Shown here in pieces: positions 26,903 to 40,200 of a DNA stretch of 64,000 nucleotides (its first letter is position 1; each line of letters starts with the position of its first letter). The stretch lies in the NCBI GenBank assembly GCA_029718625.1, contig CM056380.1, positions 109,793,021-109,857,020 of the forward strand, read 5' to 3'. The notes beneath the pieces are model-generated. The model ran no database searches. It worked only from the letters and a program-made list of their open reading frames with translations, and was not told the DNA's origin. Made by a program: the position numbers and the translations under genes. Source of the DNA: Synaphobranchus kaupii (taxonomy: Eukaryota; Chordata; Actinopteri; Anguilliformes; Synaphobranchidae).

Positions 26903-29900
26903 CTAGAAAACACCAAAAAAATTAAAATAAACAGTAAATTATGCCATTGAATTTAGCATAGCCATTGAGCTTCTCTGTATCTTAAAGCTAATCCAAGACA
27001 ACTAAAGGGCAGCCGTTATTATGTTCCATAGATAACTAGCCGGCCTATAGTTTATACTATACATAAAAATATAAAAGTTCTTTACCTGAAAGTAGTCCAG
27101 TTCTATGGAGCCACTGTTATCCACGTCTAGCTTCTTGAAGACTTCTACAAGGAAGAGAAAAGTTTAAACTCAGCACTTGTCTGGCAGTTATTTCATTTTT
27201 TACAGTATACTGAAATTACAGTATCCAATTAAGCCTCCGATAAGAATTGATTAAATGAAACAGGAATACCATTCATTTAGAAATAATTGGGCCTTGAACC
27301 AAACACTACACCACAAAGTCATGTAGTTTTCTTTGGAAGTACAACAGAAAGTATTTATACTGTCTACATACAGTAAATGATCACTGTATTAAAGTCTGCT
27401 ATAGGAGTCCAGTAAAGGACTAAACAAAACCTTTTCCTGTCAAATGCACCCAAAACCTTAAAATAATATATACATTTGAATACATTCTAAACAAGCCACA
27501 ACTTCATTATTCAATTTCAGACCACACTGTATGGGTGCATAGAAAAGCTACAATAAAGGTTCATCAAAATCATCTTAGAAGCAAGTCTTGGAGGGAATCT
27601 TGAACTGTCAAGACATCTCCTCCCTATTGGCTGAGAGTACACAAATTCCCATTGGTTGACTGGATTTAACATGCCATTTTTGTCACTATTTCTAGCTTGC
27701 ATTGTCATATAAGTGAGCATAAATTGGCGTTTATGTACTCAGTTGATATTTATTTTTAGCCAATACACATTTTCACCTTCTGCATTCTTGTCTGCCAAAT
27801 ATAACCCCCCCCCCCAGCTTATGAACGAAAACAGGCCCTTACTAAACATCATCTCCAGCCGCATGAGACAGGAGACAAAGTTATCAAAGTCCATGGTCAT
27901 GTTGGGTTCTCCATAGCGGGCCACCAGGATCTGATGAATACTGTTGTTTAGAGTGAAACCTGGATGGAGGAAAATAATTAGGGTCAAGCCACTGGGACAA
28001 AGCCCTGCAGAGCCAGCTTACTATAACAACAACACTAATAGTACTTTTAATAGTAATAGAACTATTACTACTACAACTACTACTACTACTACTAATAATA
28101 ATAACAATAACAATAATAATAATAGTAATAATGTAATAACAAGAATTCACTTTTCAGAAATTACATTCCAAACACTTTCATTACTAAAAGAACAAAATGT
28201 ATAATGAATGAGACAGAGGAAAAATAAATATAACAGTAATAACATGGAATATAGAAAAATCAACGCAGTTGAAGAATAATCTGAAACCCTTGTGGAGACC
28301 GTACTACTCAGCAACCAGTGGTAATCGAAACAATGGAAACATGTAGTCTCATGACAAGGCATAGTACAGCCTGTGTGTCGTGGCATAGACGCCATTTAGT
28401 GGGAACACAACACTACCATTTCACAATAAATTCGAATCAAATTATGCATCGTTGATGGGAGAGGAAAAGGCTGTTTCAGGGGTAATTCAGGAATTACACA
28501 GTCTGGTAAAAGTGAAAAATCAGCTGAAAGATTGAGCCGTCTTGGTCAATGAGGCTCCTGCCAAGGGCACCTTATAGCAGCCACGGCTCCTTCAAGGTCA
28601 CTGCAGCCATGCTTGCCATACTTATAGAAAACCGTGCTGGGATATTATTTGCTGTGCATGCTGGGATATTATTTGCATAATTAAAGGATGAGTCACATTA
28701 CATTAGCGGCATTAACAGACACACTCCACAGGCAACTTTGTTTTTGCATAACTCACACAGCCTCTTTACATAGCACCCATATACAGCTGGTTACCCTTGC
28801 TCAAGCGTACAACGGCAGTGTCCTACCTGGGGATCGAACCTGCAACCTTTAGGTTACAAGCCCAGTTTCCTACCCATTATACTACACTGCCGCCCCATAA
28901 TCCACTACCAGGAGTTAAGTTAAGCTATACTTTATTGACCCTTTGGGGTAACCCATCCTAACTACTTAGGAGCAGTGGGCAGCCGCAGTGCAGCTGCCAG
29001 GGGCCAACTCCAGCTCTGAGGCAATGGCAGGAGTATACCTAACCTGACATGCAGGGGCCGTGAGGAAACGCAAGCGAACACAAGGGGAGAACATGCAAAC
29101 TCCACGCAGAGACCCAGGACCTGAACCCCGGAACCTCTTTCTTTGCGAGGTGTGGCGGCCACGCCCTCCCGTTGATCGGACATACCTGCTTCCTTCAGAG
29201 CCATGCGCATCTCTGGCGTGCTCATGTTACCTGATCCATCCATGTCGTTTTTCTTGTAGATCGACTGTAAGAACAAAGACTGCATGCAGACATTGTAGAA
29301 CCCATATGTATACTATAACACTGTAACTGGTTTATCTCCAGTTTTTATACTATAACACTGTAACCGATTTATCTCCAGTATTTATACTATAACACTGTAA
29401 CCGATTTATCTCCAGTATTTATACTATAACACTGTAACCGATTTATCTCCAGTATTTATACTACAACACTGTAACCGATTTATCTCCAGTATTTATACTA
29501 TAACACTGTAACCGATTTATCTCCAGTATTTATACTATAACACTGTAACGGGTTTATCTCCAGTATTTATACTACAACACTGTAACTGGTTTATCTCCAG
29601 TATTTATACTATAACACTGTAACCGATTTATCTCCAGTATTTATACTATAACACAGTAACTGGTTTATCTTTTCATCTGTCATTGGCAGGTGTAGAAGTG
29701 ACCACTGCAGCTCTGTAACAGTCAATAGTTTCATAGGCCTGAGAAGTGAAAGTGAACAGACCCAAAAGTTAATTATAATATTGTAATTTATTTAATTAAT
29801 TATTGTATGACTTAACTCAGAAATAAAACCCCAAACAAGATCAATTGGTGATCTCACACATCAAAAATGGCAGTGTAAATTTTTAATTTCTGGTGCACAT

Positions 29901-32900
29901 TTAACACCCTAGCGTTTAAATGTACACCACCATTTTTGCTGTACAATATTGATGAATGTTGTATTGAGTCATCAGTATTGCAGTTACCTTTTTATTTAAG
30001 CAAAGGCTTGTGGATCCTGTGCCATACATTAACTCTCAATTGAAACCTTAGTCAAATACAAGATAAACATCTATTTACACCAATATTCAAAACAAAAATC
30101 ATTCTCTGCCATTGATTGTACATTTTGGTTGGTGAGGTTTCCCTGAAGATTCTCAGGGATGTGCAAGAGTGCTATCAAATGTTTTCTAGAATCTAATTAG
30201 TTAAATGGTTTAATTATTCTGAACATGTATTCCATCCATGCCTGTGTGAAAATGGCTCACTAGATCCCTGTATAGTGGACTAATTAGGGTGTCAGGCATT
30301 TCCCATAAATTGGCTGACACCCTATATAGGGAACTAGTGGACCATGAGATGGACAGTCCCAGAGTGTCTCTTACCAGGTACTTTTGGACTTTCTTCCACA
30401 GCGTGGCAAACTCCCCGATCCCAAGTTTACCGTTCCCACTCTCCTGTTTAAGAGTCAAGGGGATATGGGATATGCGGATATATACAGGAATACCGGATAT
30501 GCGGATATACACAGGAATACCGGATATGCGGATATACACAGGAATACCGGATATGCGGATATACACAGGAATACTGGATATGCGGATATACACAGGAATA
30601 CCGGATATGCGGATATACACAGGAATACCGGATATGCGGATATACACAGGAATACCGGATATGCGGATATACACAGGAATACCGGATATGCGGATATACA
30701 CAGGAATACCGGATATGCGGTAAACACATAGGGCTTGATTTACTAAGATCTTTAGTGTGTGTGAAACCTTTTTGCACATGCAAAACCAATAAAACAGCCA
30801 ATGATTGCTGCAAAACAAATACAATGACCAATGATTGGTTATGTTACTAGTTTTGCGTGTGCTAAAAGGTTTTGCACACACTAAAGGCCTTAGTAAATCA
30901 GGCAGTATGGTATGCAATTATTTCTTTTCATCACATTCCAAGTTTATAATCCCGGTGAATGATCCCTGACTATTCGTGGAGGAACATGAACAAAAGGTAA
31001 TTTTACTGGAACTGTACATCATAAAGCCAAAATGACATTCCCATAGGGGCATTCCCATAGGCATAACACAAGTAATAACCATCTATGTGGTACAGTCCCA
31101 TAGGCATAACACAAGTAATAACCATCTATGTGGTACAGTCCCATAGGCATAACACAAGTAATAACCATCTATGTGGTACAGTCCCATAGGCATAACACAA
31201 GTAATAACCATCTATGTGGTACAGTCCCATAGGCATAACACAAGTAATAACCATCTATGTGGTACAGTCCCATAGGCATAACACAAGTAATAACCATCTA
31301 TGTGGTACAGTCCCATAGGCATAACACAAGTAATAACCATCTATGTGGTACAGTCCCATAGGCATAACACAAGTAATAACCATCTATGTGGTACAGTCCC
31401 ATAGGCATAACACAAGTAATAACCATCTATGTGGTACAGTCCCATAGGCATAACACAAGTAATAACCATCTATGTGGTACAGTCCCATAGGCATAACACA
31501 AGTAATAACCATCTATGTGGTACAGTCCCATAGGCATAACACAAGTAATAACCATCTATGTGGTACAGTCCCATAGGCATAACACAAGTAATAACCATCT
31601 ATGTGGTACAGTCCCATAGGCATACCACAAGTAATAACCATCTATGTGGTACAGTCCCATAGGCATAACACAAGTAATAACCATCTATGTGGTACAGCTC
31701 ATGACAAAGGCCATGAGTATCATAATGTTTGCAGAAAAAATAAATTCTTGTTGCATACATTATCACACTGTTACATAAGTCAGAAACTGTAATATTCTGT
31801 CTTGACTTCTTATGACGGGTGTAATGCCATACTAATGACAGTGTAATGTAGGCTTGATAGATTATAATTCAAGCAAAGAGTTATCTGAGAACGATCACAA
31901 ATACTGAAGACATTCCAGTTCTGCACATGAAGGATACATCCATGAGATTGACCATGATCCTGCAGGTGTCCAGACTGAACCCGTCCGTTTTTATGTCGGT
32001 GCCTGCAACACATTCAGCACCGTTAAACATGCTGACCACTGACATAGTCGGGTATTTCCACATGGAGATTCGCACTGAGAAAAATTAAAACACTCACGTT
32101 TGGCGACGATTTTATTAAAGATAGTCCTCAGCTCTGTTGCAGATATTTCCATGTCCTGGGAGCAAGGAGCACAAAACAGTCGATTATTCATTACAGGTAT
32201 TTAGCAGATGCTCTTATCCAGAGCGACTAACACAATGTTTCTATTTTTACGTAGTGTCCATTTTATACAGCTGGATATATACTGAAGGGTATTCAGATTA
32301 ACTCTCATATAATGTTGACAATTTATATTTCAAATTGACCCCAAAAGTTTAAACTGACACAAAAGCATTGCAGTAGAAAAACTTTTGCGCCTCTCCCAAT
32401 TGACAACCCTTTATCCATAATATTAAAAATCTGCGATGAAACATCTCGTTTTAGAGTCTGAGGTAGGTGGAAGTTTGTGAAATTTAAAACCTGTATGGGA
32501 AAGTGCCACCAGAATTACCCACAAAAAATTTGAGGTAAAAAAATAAAAAATGTATATTTTTCTGTATATTTTCTTACATTTTATATAGCTATCCCACAAA
32601 TGACCCCACACAGCACATTTGTATACAGTGTTGGTCATTTTGAGACTTTTGAAAACATAGCATTACGTTTATTGTGTGTTTACTATTTAATTCCAACAAA
32701 TTAGGAAAAGTCATATAGTGTAAAGATAAAAAAATACTGTTAGCTTTTAAGAGACGTCAAACAGTGAATCGGGTCAAATTGACCCCAAACATAATATGAA
32801 CATTGCTCAAAGAGTCCTAACCGGGAATGGAACCTACAACCTTTTGGTGACAAGACTGTTTACCTAACTACTATACTACACAGTTACTGAATAAACTGTG

Positions 32901-34220
32901 GAAAAGTCTCCTTATGCCTTTAAGTGTTCATTCACACAAAGAGAAATTCAACTGACAGGTCCGCCAAGTTCTGACAGTCAGTACATTTCCATACCAAGCG
33001 TACTTTTGCTTAAAATATTTCTGAATATTATACAACATATAGCTCCTACATGCAGTATATCAGCACAAAAGAGACTATTTATTTCACTCATATTCCCAGG
33101 ACAGTTAAAAATAATTCGTTTTTGCTTTCAAAAGTCATGTTGTGGTTAAGTTTAACGATTTCTACTGTTAAGTTCTACTACTGGCTTCCGTACCACATAA
33201 AATGAAATAAATACACCCTTTCAGGGGATGTCTCTCCCTCCCTCTCCAATCTTCCTATATCTCTACACTGTGCTGTCCAATTAAGCTGGAAAAGCCCTAA
33301 ATATATATATATATATACAGTTGAAGTCGGATGTTTACATACACTTAGGTTGAAGTCATTAAAACTGATTTTTAACCACTCCACAGATTTCATGTTAGCA
33401 AACTATAGTTTTGGCAAGTCAGTTAGGACATGACACAAGTAATCTTTCCAACAATTGTTTACAGACAGATTATTTCACTTTTAATTCACTATATCACAAT
33501 TCCAGTGGGTCAGAAGTTTACATACACTAAGTTGACTGTGCCTTTATATTTTTAATATTTGGTCACATATCCTTTGCATGTCATGACTTCCTGATGTCTG
33601 TGACCCAACAACATCAAAAGACACTTGATATCTTATTTTCTGGTACTCTTACAAGCGATACTATAATGTCTCTGCATTTGAATGGATCTCAATGGGAATT
33701 GGGGGCTGGGACTAGATTTAGCTGTAAATTATGCTGGAACAGTATGGAACACATGGTTGGCTAAGTGGCTGTAAGTCATCAAGGGTCTGTAGTATCAAAC
33801 AAGCCTAAAACCTGCTGCCAGTTATGCAGTAGATATGGATGGATCACTTTAAGGGTTGTTTCTCCTGACAAATCTTTCCATAGACTTCAATCAGGAGTCA
33901 GGAGAAGAAACCCTTCAAGTTATCCAAGTAAATTATAAGGAATCGTTTTACTCTTTTTCTTCTACTGCTGGCTTCCATACCAACTCAAATAAAAATAAAA
34001 ACCCTTTCAGGGGAAGTCTCAGTGTCTCTCGCTCTCGCTCCATTCTTCCTAAATCACTACACTGTGCTGTCCAATAAAGCTGCAAAAGCCATAAAGAAAT
34101 ATATATATATAAATCACTTTCAGCACTTACACTGCCTGCCAGTTTAGCGAAGAGGCCTCTGAACCCGGCATCTACTTCATCCTCAGATACTGTCTCCTGA
34201 AAACACACGCACACGCACAC

Positions 34221-34251
<31 letters not shown>

Positions 34252-37200
34252 ACGCACACGCACACACGCACGCACACATTTACTACACTCAAAAATCCCA
34301 AGGCATGACACTACACATATTTGATGGAAACCGCACTCACATCGTCCAGCTCTGCTTCCACAGGGTCCTCGCAGGGCCTAAGAGAGAGTATGCCTGTTTA
34401 GAGTCCTCTAAAATCTGAGAATGCATTCACCCCCTATATTCATTGGTTTTATTTTATTTTAATTTGGTTGATGGGGGCTGTTGTTTTGGGTGGGGAGATG
34501 GGGGTCGGCTGGAGTTGCAGGAGGAGGGGGGGGGGGTGGTGGGGAGGTGTGTGAAGAGGGCTTATGTTGTTGTTAATGTGGGAATATGATCATTAAGAAG
34601 AACCAAACATGATAATGTATTTTCTGTGTACTGCTCCTTTAACAGACAGCAATAGTGCAATGACAGGGGTCCTCCATGATGGACATTTTAAAAATGAATG
34701 GGACATTTGATGGATGTGATGGACATTTTTTAAATTTTTGTAAATGCCTCCCCAGGCAAAAACACTCTTCCCAGACTACTGGAAAAAAATATGTTTTATT
34801 TGTGTTTTTATTTAACCAGGATGTAGCTATAATGAGGAGAACACAGTGATAACCTGAGGTTTGGGGAATAGCAGTAGGTTTTAAATGTAAGGGATCGTGT
34901 ACCCAGATCAGATGTTGGGTTTATTTAGGTTGCCAGACGCAGGGACAGTTTTTTATGTGAATTTGACCAGGATAGCAGGGGTTAACACTGCTTTCAAAAA
35001 AGTGCAACAGGCTCCTAAATGAGCACTTTAAGAAGTGCCAGGACCTAAATCTCATCCAGACAGCACCTCCTGTGCCAGGATTTCTACTTGTCTAGAGGGG
35101 ACAGTGCCCCCTGCTGGCTCAACAGCACATTCACAGGTCTCCAAAGCACTAACCAAGAGCACATCTGTTTAGCTTCACAACAGTTTGACATGAGAAGGAT
35201 ACAGGGTGGTAAAGCTGCTGGCTGTTCAGTCTAAATATTTTATTTCCAAATTCACAATAGTGCCAAAATAAATGTGCGCAGGGTATAACAGGGTACTTAC
35301 AGGGTCTCGCTCTGTTTCTCGGAGAAGACGCGGATGCAGAAGTCTCCGTCCTTGTGGGCTTCGAAGGTGGAGGGGACGATGAGGTACTCCCCCGGGGGCA
35401 TCTTGAAGCGGGAGCTGACCTCGCGCAGGTTTATGAAGGTCTCGGACCGGGCCGTCTGTGCGTGACTCAGGAAGTAGTTCTTATCCAGGTGGACCTCCCT
35501 CTGCCCGCGAAACTGACAGGAGAAACAGCCAATCAGGGCAAACTGGCGGGCATGACCGACATGACTGAACAACCCATTGGCCCACCCTTCAGAATGAATA
35601 CCTCACTAACAGGGGTGTGCACAGGATTTAAAAAATCAGCCCATAATGGGGGTGCCAAAAAAAACTAGATTACGGAATGGGGGGGTTAAGAATGGTTCAA
35701 AAAAATTATACTGGATGCGTCGATAACCGCACAACCCTGCTCACTGGCAGTAAAACTTCTGGCAACAACACAACTGGGTGAAATGGTTCTGATTATGTAA
35801 CCCTGGCAACGTGGTCAAACCATCATACTACTGCTTAGATCCTTTTCAAATAAACACAAGTGTTTCCCAAACTTTCCCTTGACTTGGCAGAACCAAAATA
35901 GTATAATATAGTATACATCATACTGTATAGTACAATGAACATCAAATTCAGAACACAATTCTGAAGTTATTTCCAACCAGTATAATTACGCACAAACATG
36001 GTTATTTTAAGAAATATATATATTGTTAAAATAACAATACATATTATATATATATTAAGGAAAAATATTTTTACATCTCGATACAGTGATAATGTTCACA
36101 GCAATGCAGATGTTGAAACTGTCTAAGGAAAGTTCATTATTTCTCCGTTTAAAAAAACAACTACGAAAGCTGTGCTGTTTAACTCCGCCCATTTGACCTA
36201 AGATGACAGCAAATCCCTGCATGCCAGCTGGTCAGCTGATCTGTCTCGGTTCTAGAAGCCTCACCTTGGGTGGAACCTGAAACAGAGTCAAAACACAAAT
36301 TACTCCGATTAGTAAATCAGCTAAAATAATTAGGACCTACACTGCGGCTTCACTAAACCCACTGCATTACTTTCAAACGCAACTTACTACATGTCTCTTG
36401 TGATGAAAGACTAAAACCTGCTGGTCCAGTTCCCTAACCAGTCCTGCAGTCCCACTGTTACTGACTGAGGATCAGGCCTGGGTCAAGCTCTCTATGTGAA
36501 ATGCTTTAACCCTTTGGGCACCAAATAAATTACTTCAGATTACTGCCAATTTTACAAAAAAATACCTATTTCAGCTACTTTTTTGGCAAGAAGAAAATTC
36601 TTCTTTATCTGATGTTACATTTTTTGTAGTAACACATTTTTCTTTTTAACATTTTTTTTTTTAGGTTTAACATTCACTTATTGATGACTGTAATGTAATG
36701 TAATGTAACATTCAAACTGTGTCAAAAGAGTTAAAGTATGTCCAAATATGTAATTGAGGCCAGCATGGTGGAGGTCTGTGACAGAGGTCAGGGGCAGGGG
36801 GGGGGGGGGTCAGAAGTCAGGGGTCACCTCGTAGATGGCGAATCCGATTGTGTGCATGTCCTCGCCCATCTTCCTCATACGGCGCCGGTTCTTCTGGATC
36901 AGGCCCACCATGAAGGTGCAGCCCACCTCATTATCATCCGGGTCGTCATCCTCCTCCTCCAGGGTGATCTTAAACTGGGGGTTCATCCAGAAAGTATCTG
37001 GGGGTGGGGGGAGGGTGCAAAGACAAAGGAAAGATTTTTAGATTATTTATTTTTTTTTTCATCCAAGGGAAGTGTTTATATATTGACTTTAATGTACATA
37101 TACAGTACTCAACCTCTATCCAAATGAAATCGAATTAAAAAGTAAAACAAGTCAAGATCGAAAGTAATAAATGACCAAATTTCTGTTTGTATGTGCACAA

Positions 37201-40200
37201 CACCTACACTTTTACATCTCTCTTTCTCTCGCTCTGTTATATACTGTACATATAGATAAGCGATGGATGCTGTAACACAGAATAATGAATCGATGATACT
37301 GTGGTAGATAAACATAGTGTCTGCGTACACAAGCAGCACACAACTGAAGTAAACTCATCTTTTATCAGAACCGAGAGCTCTTTGTTGTGCCATAAATTGC
37401 GAGTGGAAATTGTCGTGTCATGTTTGCTCAATCGTCTGAGCTGATACCTGATACCTGAGGAGCTGCTACGTTTGACCCTCTGCAGGCCGTTCGTGCCACA
37501 CTGGCTAGCCCCTGCATGCCTGACACAAAGGCCCAGCTGTGGAATCTCATTCACAGGTCTTATGCGTTTGCCTGGGGGCTGGACCCCGCTCCCCACCTGA
37601 CGGTGTTTTGTCCGTTCCTGTTTTAGGGGCTGAGCTCAAGTTTACGGGCTGTGGGGGGGCGGGTTAGGGTTAGGGATCATTCCACAGACGACGCCAGTGT
37701 GCTGATCGCTGGAGTCCACCTGCAGACGCGTCCAGACACGCACACTGCACAAAGGTCCAGTTTATCACCAGCTACCTGGTGTGTGATAATGGTTTGGCGT
37801 AGTGATAAGTTAGTGAGTGATGTCATAATAAGGTGGTGTGCTGCTAATTAATGAGTGATATCCTAATTGGGTGGTATGGTGCTAAGTTACTGAGTGACGC
37901 CATAATTACGTGTGTAGGTTAGGTTAATGAGTGACGTCATAATGGTTTGGTGTACTGATAAGTTGGTGAGTGATATCATAATTGGGTGGTATATTGATGT
38001 TATTGTGTGATGTCATAATTGGGTGGTGTGCTGCTAGGTTACTGAGAGATGTCATAATGGGGTGCTGTAGTGATAAGTTAGTGAGTGATGTCATAATGGG
38101 GTGGTGTGCTGCTTGGTTAATGAGTGATGTCATAATGGGGTGGTGTGCTGCTAGGTTAACAAGTGATGTCATAATGGAGTGGTGTGCTGCTAGGTTACTG
38201 AGTGATGTCATAATGGGGTGGTAATGGTTAGTAGGGAGACTCGTTCTCACAGGGGTTGTTCCTGCACCCTCCTGCTGTGGAGCCCCTTCTCCAGCTGCCG
38301 TTGTAGTTACACACACTCCAGTGCTTATAGGTGTCACTGGTCAGTGTGTCCGGGGTCAGAGTGCAGATCTCCAGGCGAGAGTAATGCTTCATAAAGTCTG
38401 TGAATGACATCCTGAAAAAAGACAAAATATTACATCAGTGACAGATTCAAAAGCAAAAGTACTGCCATTTGAGATTTGTTATGCATAATTATTCCCATTA
38501 TCTAATGAAAAAAAAAGGTTAAAATATGTTTAAATGATTACATTATTATAGTAATCATTATATATAGTAATCATTTCCTGTGCATCTGTACCATTACAGT
38601 GTACCATTAAAATAACAAAAGTGTGCTGGCAGTATTTTAGAAAACCATCATAATACAATGTTGCACTCTGGTACACTGTAATATGTACTTTAAAACATAT
38701 TTTAACCTACACATTTTAACGTATGAATAAATAGATAGTTCTTCATACCAGAACTCTCCATCGTCCGCTCTGATGTTGTCACGCTCCGATTGATCTACAG
38801 AGTTCCACTCAGATGAGCTGGAGAGGGAGAGACAGAACCCAGAGCAAGAAGTCAACTCCAATAGCACAGAGCGTAGCCATATTATAATACACTGCATAGT
38901 GCATACTGTACAATAGCACAGAGCTTAGCCATATTATAATACACTGCATAGTGCATACTCTACAATAGCACAGAGCGTAGCCATATTATAATACACTGCA
39001 TAGTGCATACTGTACAATAGCACAGAGCTTAGCCATATTCAAATACTCAGCATACTCTACAATAGCACAGAGCATAGCCATATTCAAATACTCTGCATAC
39101 TCTACAATAGCACAGAGCTTAGCCATATTATAATACACTGCATAGTGCATACTCTACAATAGCACAGAGCTTAGCCATATTCAAATACTCTGCATACTGT
39201 ACAATAGCACAGAGCATAGCCATATTCAAATACACTGCATACTGTACAATAGCACAGAGCATAGCCATATTCAAATACTCTGTATACTGTACAATAGCAC
39301 AGAGCATAGCCATATTCAAACACTCTGTATACTGTACAACAGCACAGAGCTTAGCCATATTCAAATACACTGCATACTGTACAATAGCACAGAGCTTAGC
39401 CATATTCAAATACTCTGTATACTGTACAATAGCACAGAGCTTAGCCATATACAAATACTATACATACTCTACAATAGCACAGAGCTTAGCCATATTAAAA
39501 TACTATACATACTCTACAATAGCACAGAGCTTAGCCATATTCAAATACTATACATACTCTACAATAGCACAGAGCCTAGCCATATTCAAATACACTGCAT
39601 AGTGCATACTCTACAATAGCACAGAGCTTAGCCATATTCAAATACACTGCATAGTACATACTCTACAATAGCACAGAGCTTAGCCATATTCAAATACACC
39701 ACTGGGACATGAGCAGAACTGATGCACATTTCCCTGACAGACAGACACATACAAATCTATTCTTACTTGGTTCAGTTAAACATTGCAATGCAGAATAAAA
39801 AACAAAAAAAAACAAGTAACGTGGTAATTGTGCTCTTGGCCACAAAGCTCTCTGCGACGGATCTGTAAAGTCATGTACCTGTCACTCCAGGCTCCTGTCC
39901 ACTCCACCTGACCCCACGGATTCCGCACTCGCACCAGCCTCTGCCTGCGTCCACGGTAACCCACCTGAGACATGGGCGATGTCATTACATTACACTACAG
40001 TCATTTAGCAGACGCTTTTATCCAAAGCGACATACATTAAGTGCATACAGAAACGTCACCGAAGTCACTACAGAACAGATAAGACAAAGCACATCCTTCC
40101 CATAATGTAGCAGCTATCCCTAGTAATGAAAATACTTTGTCATTCATACTGTTCTAAAAAACATTTCATTCGCTTTCTTCTAGATACAAATACATGATAA

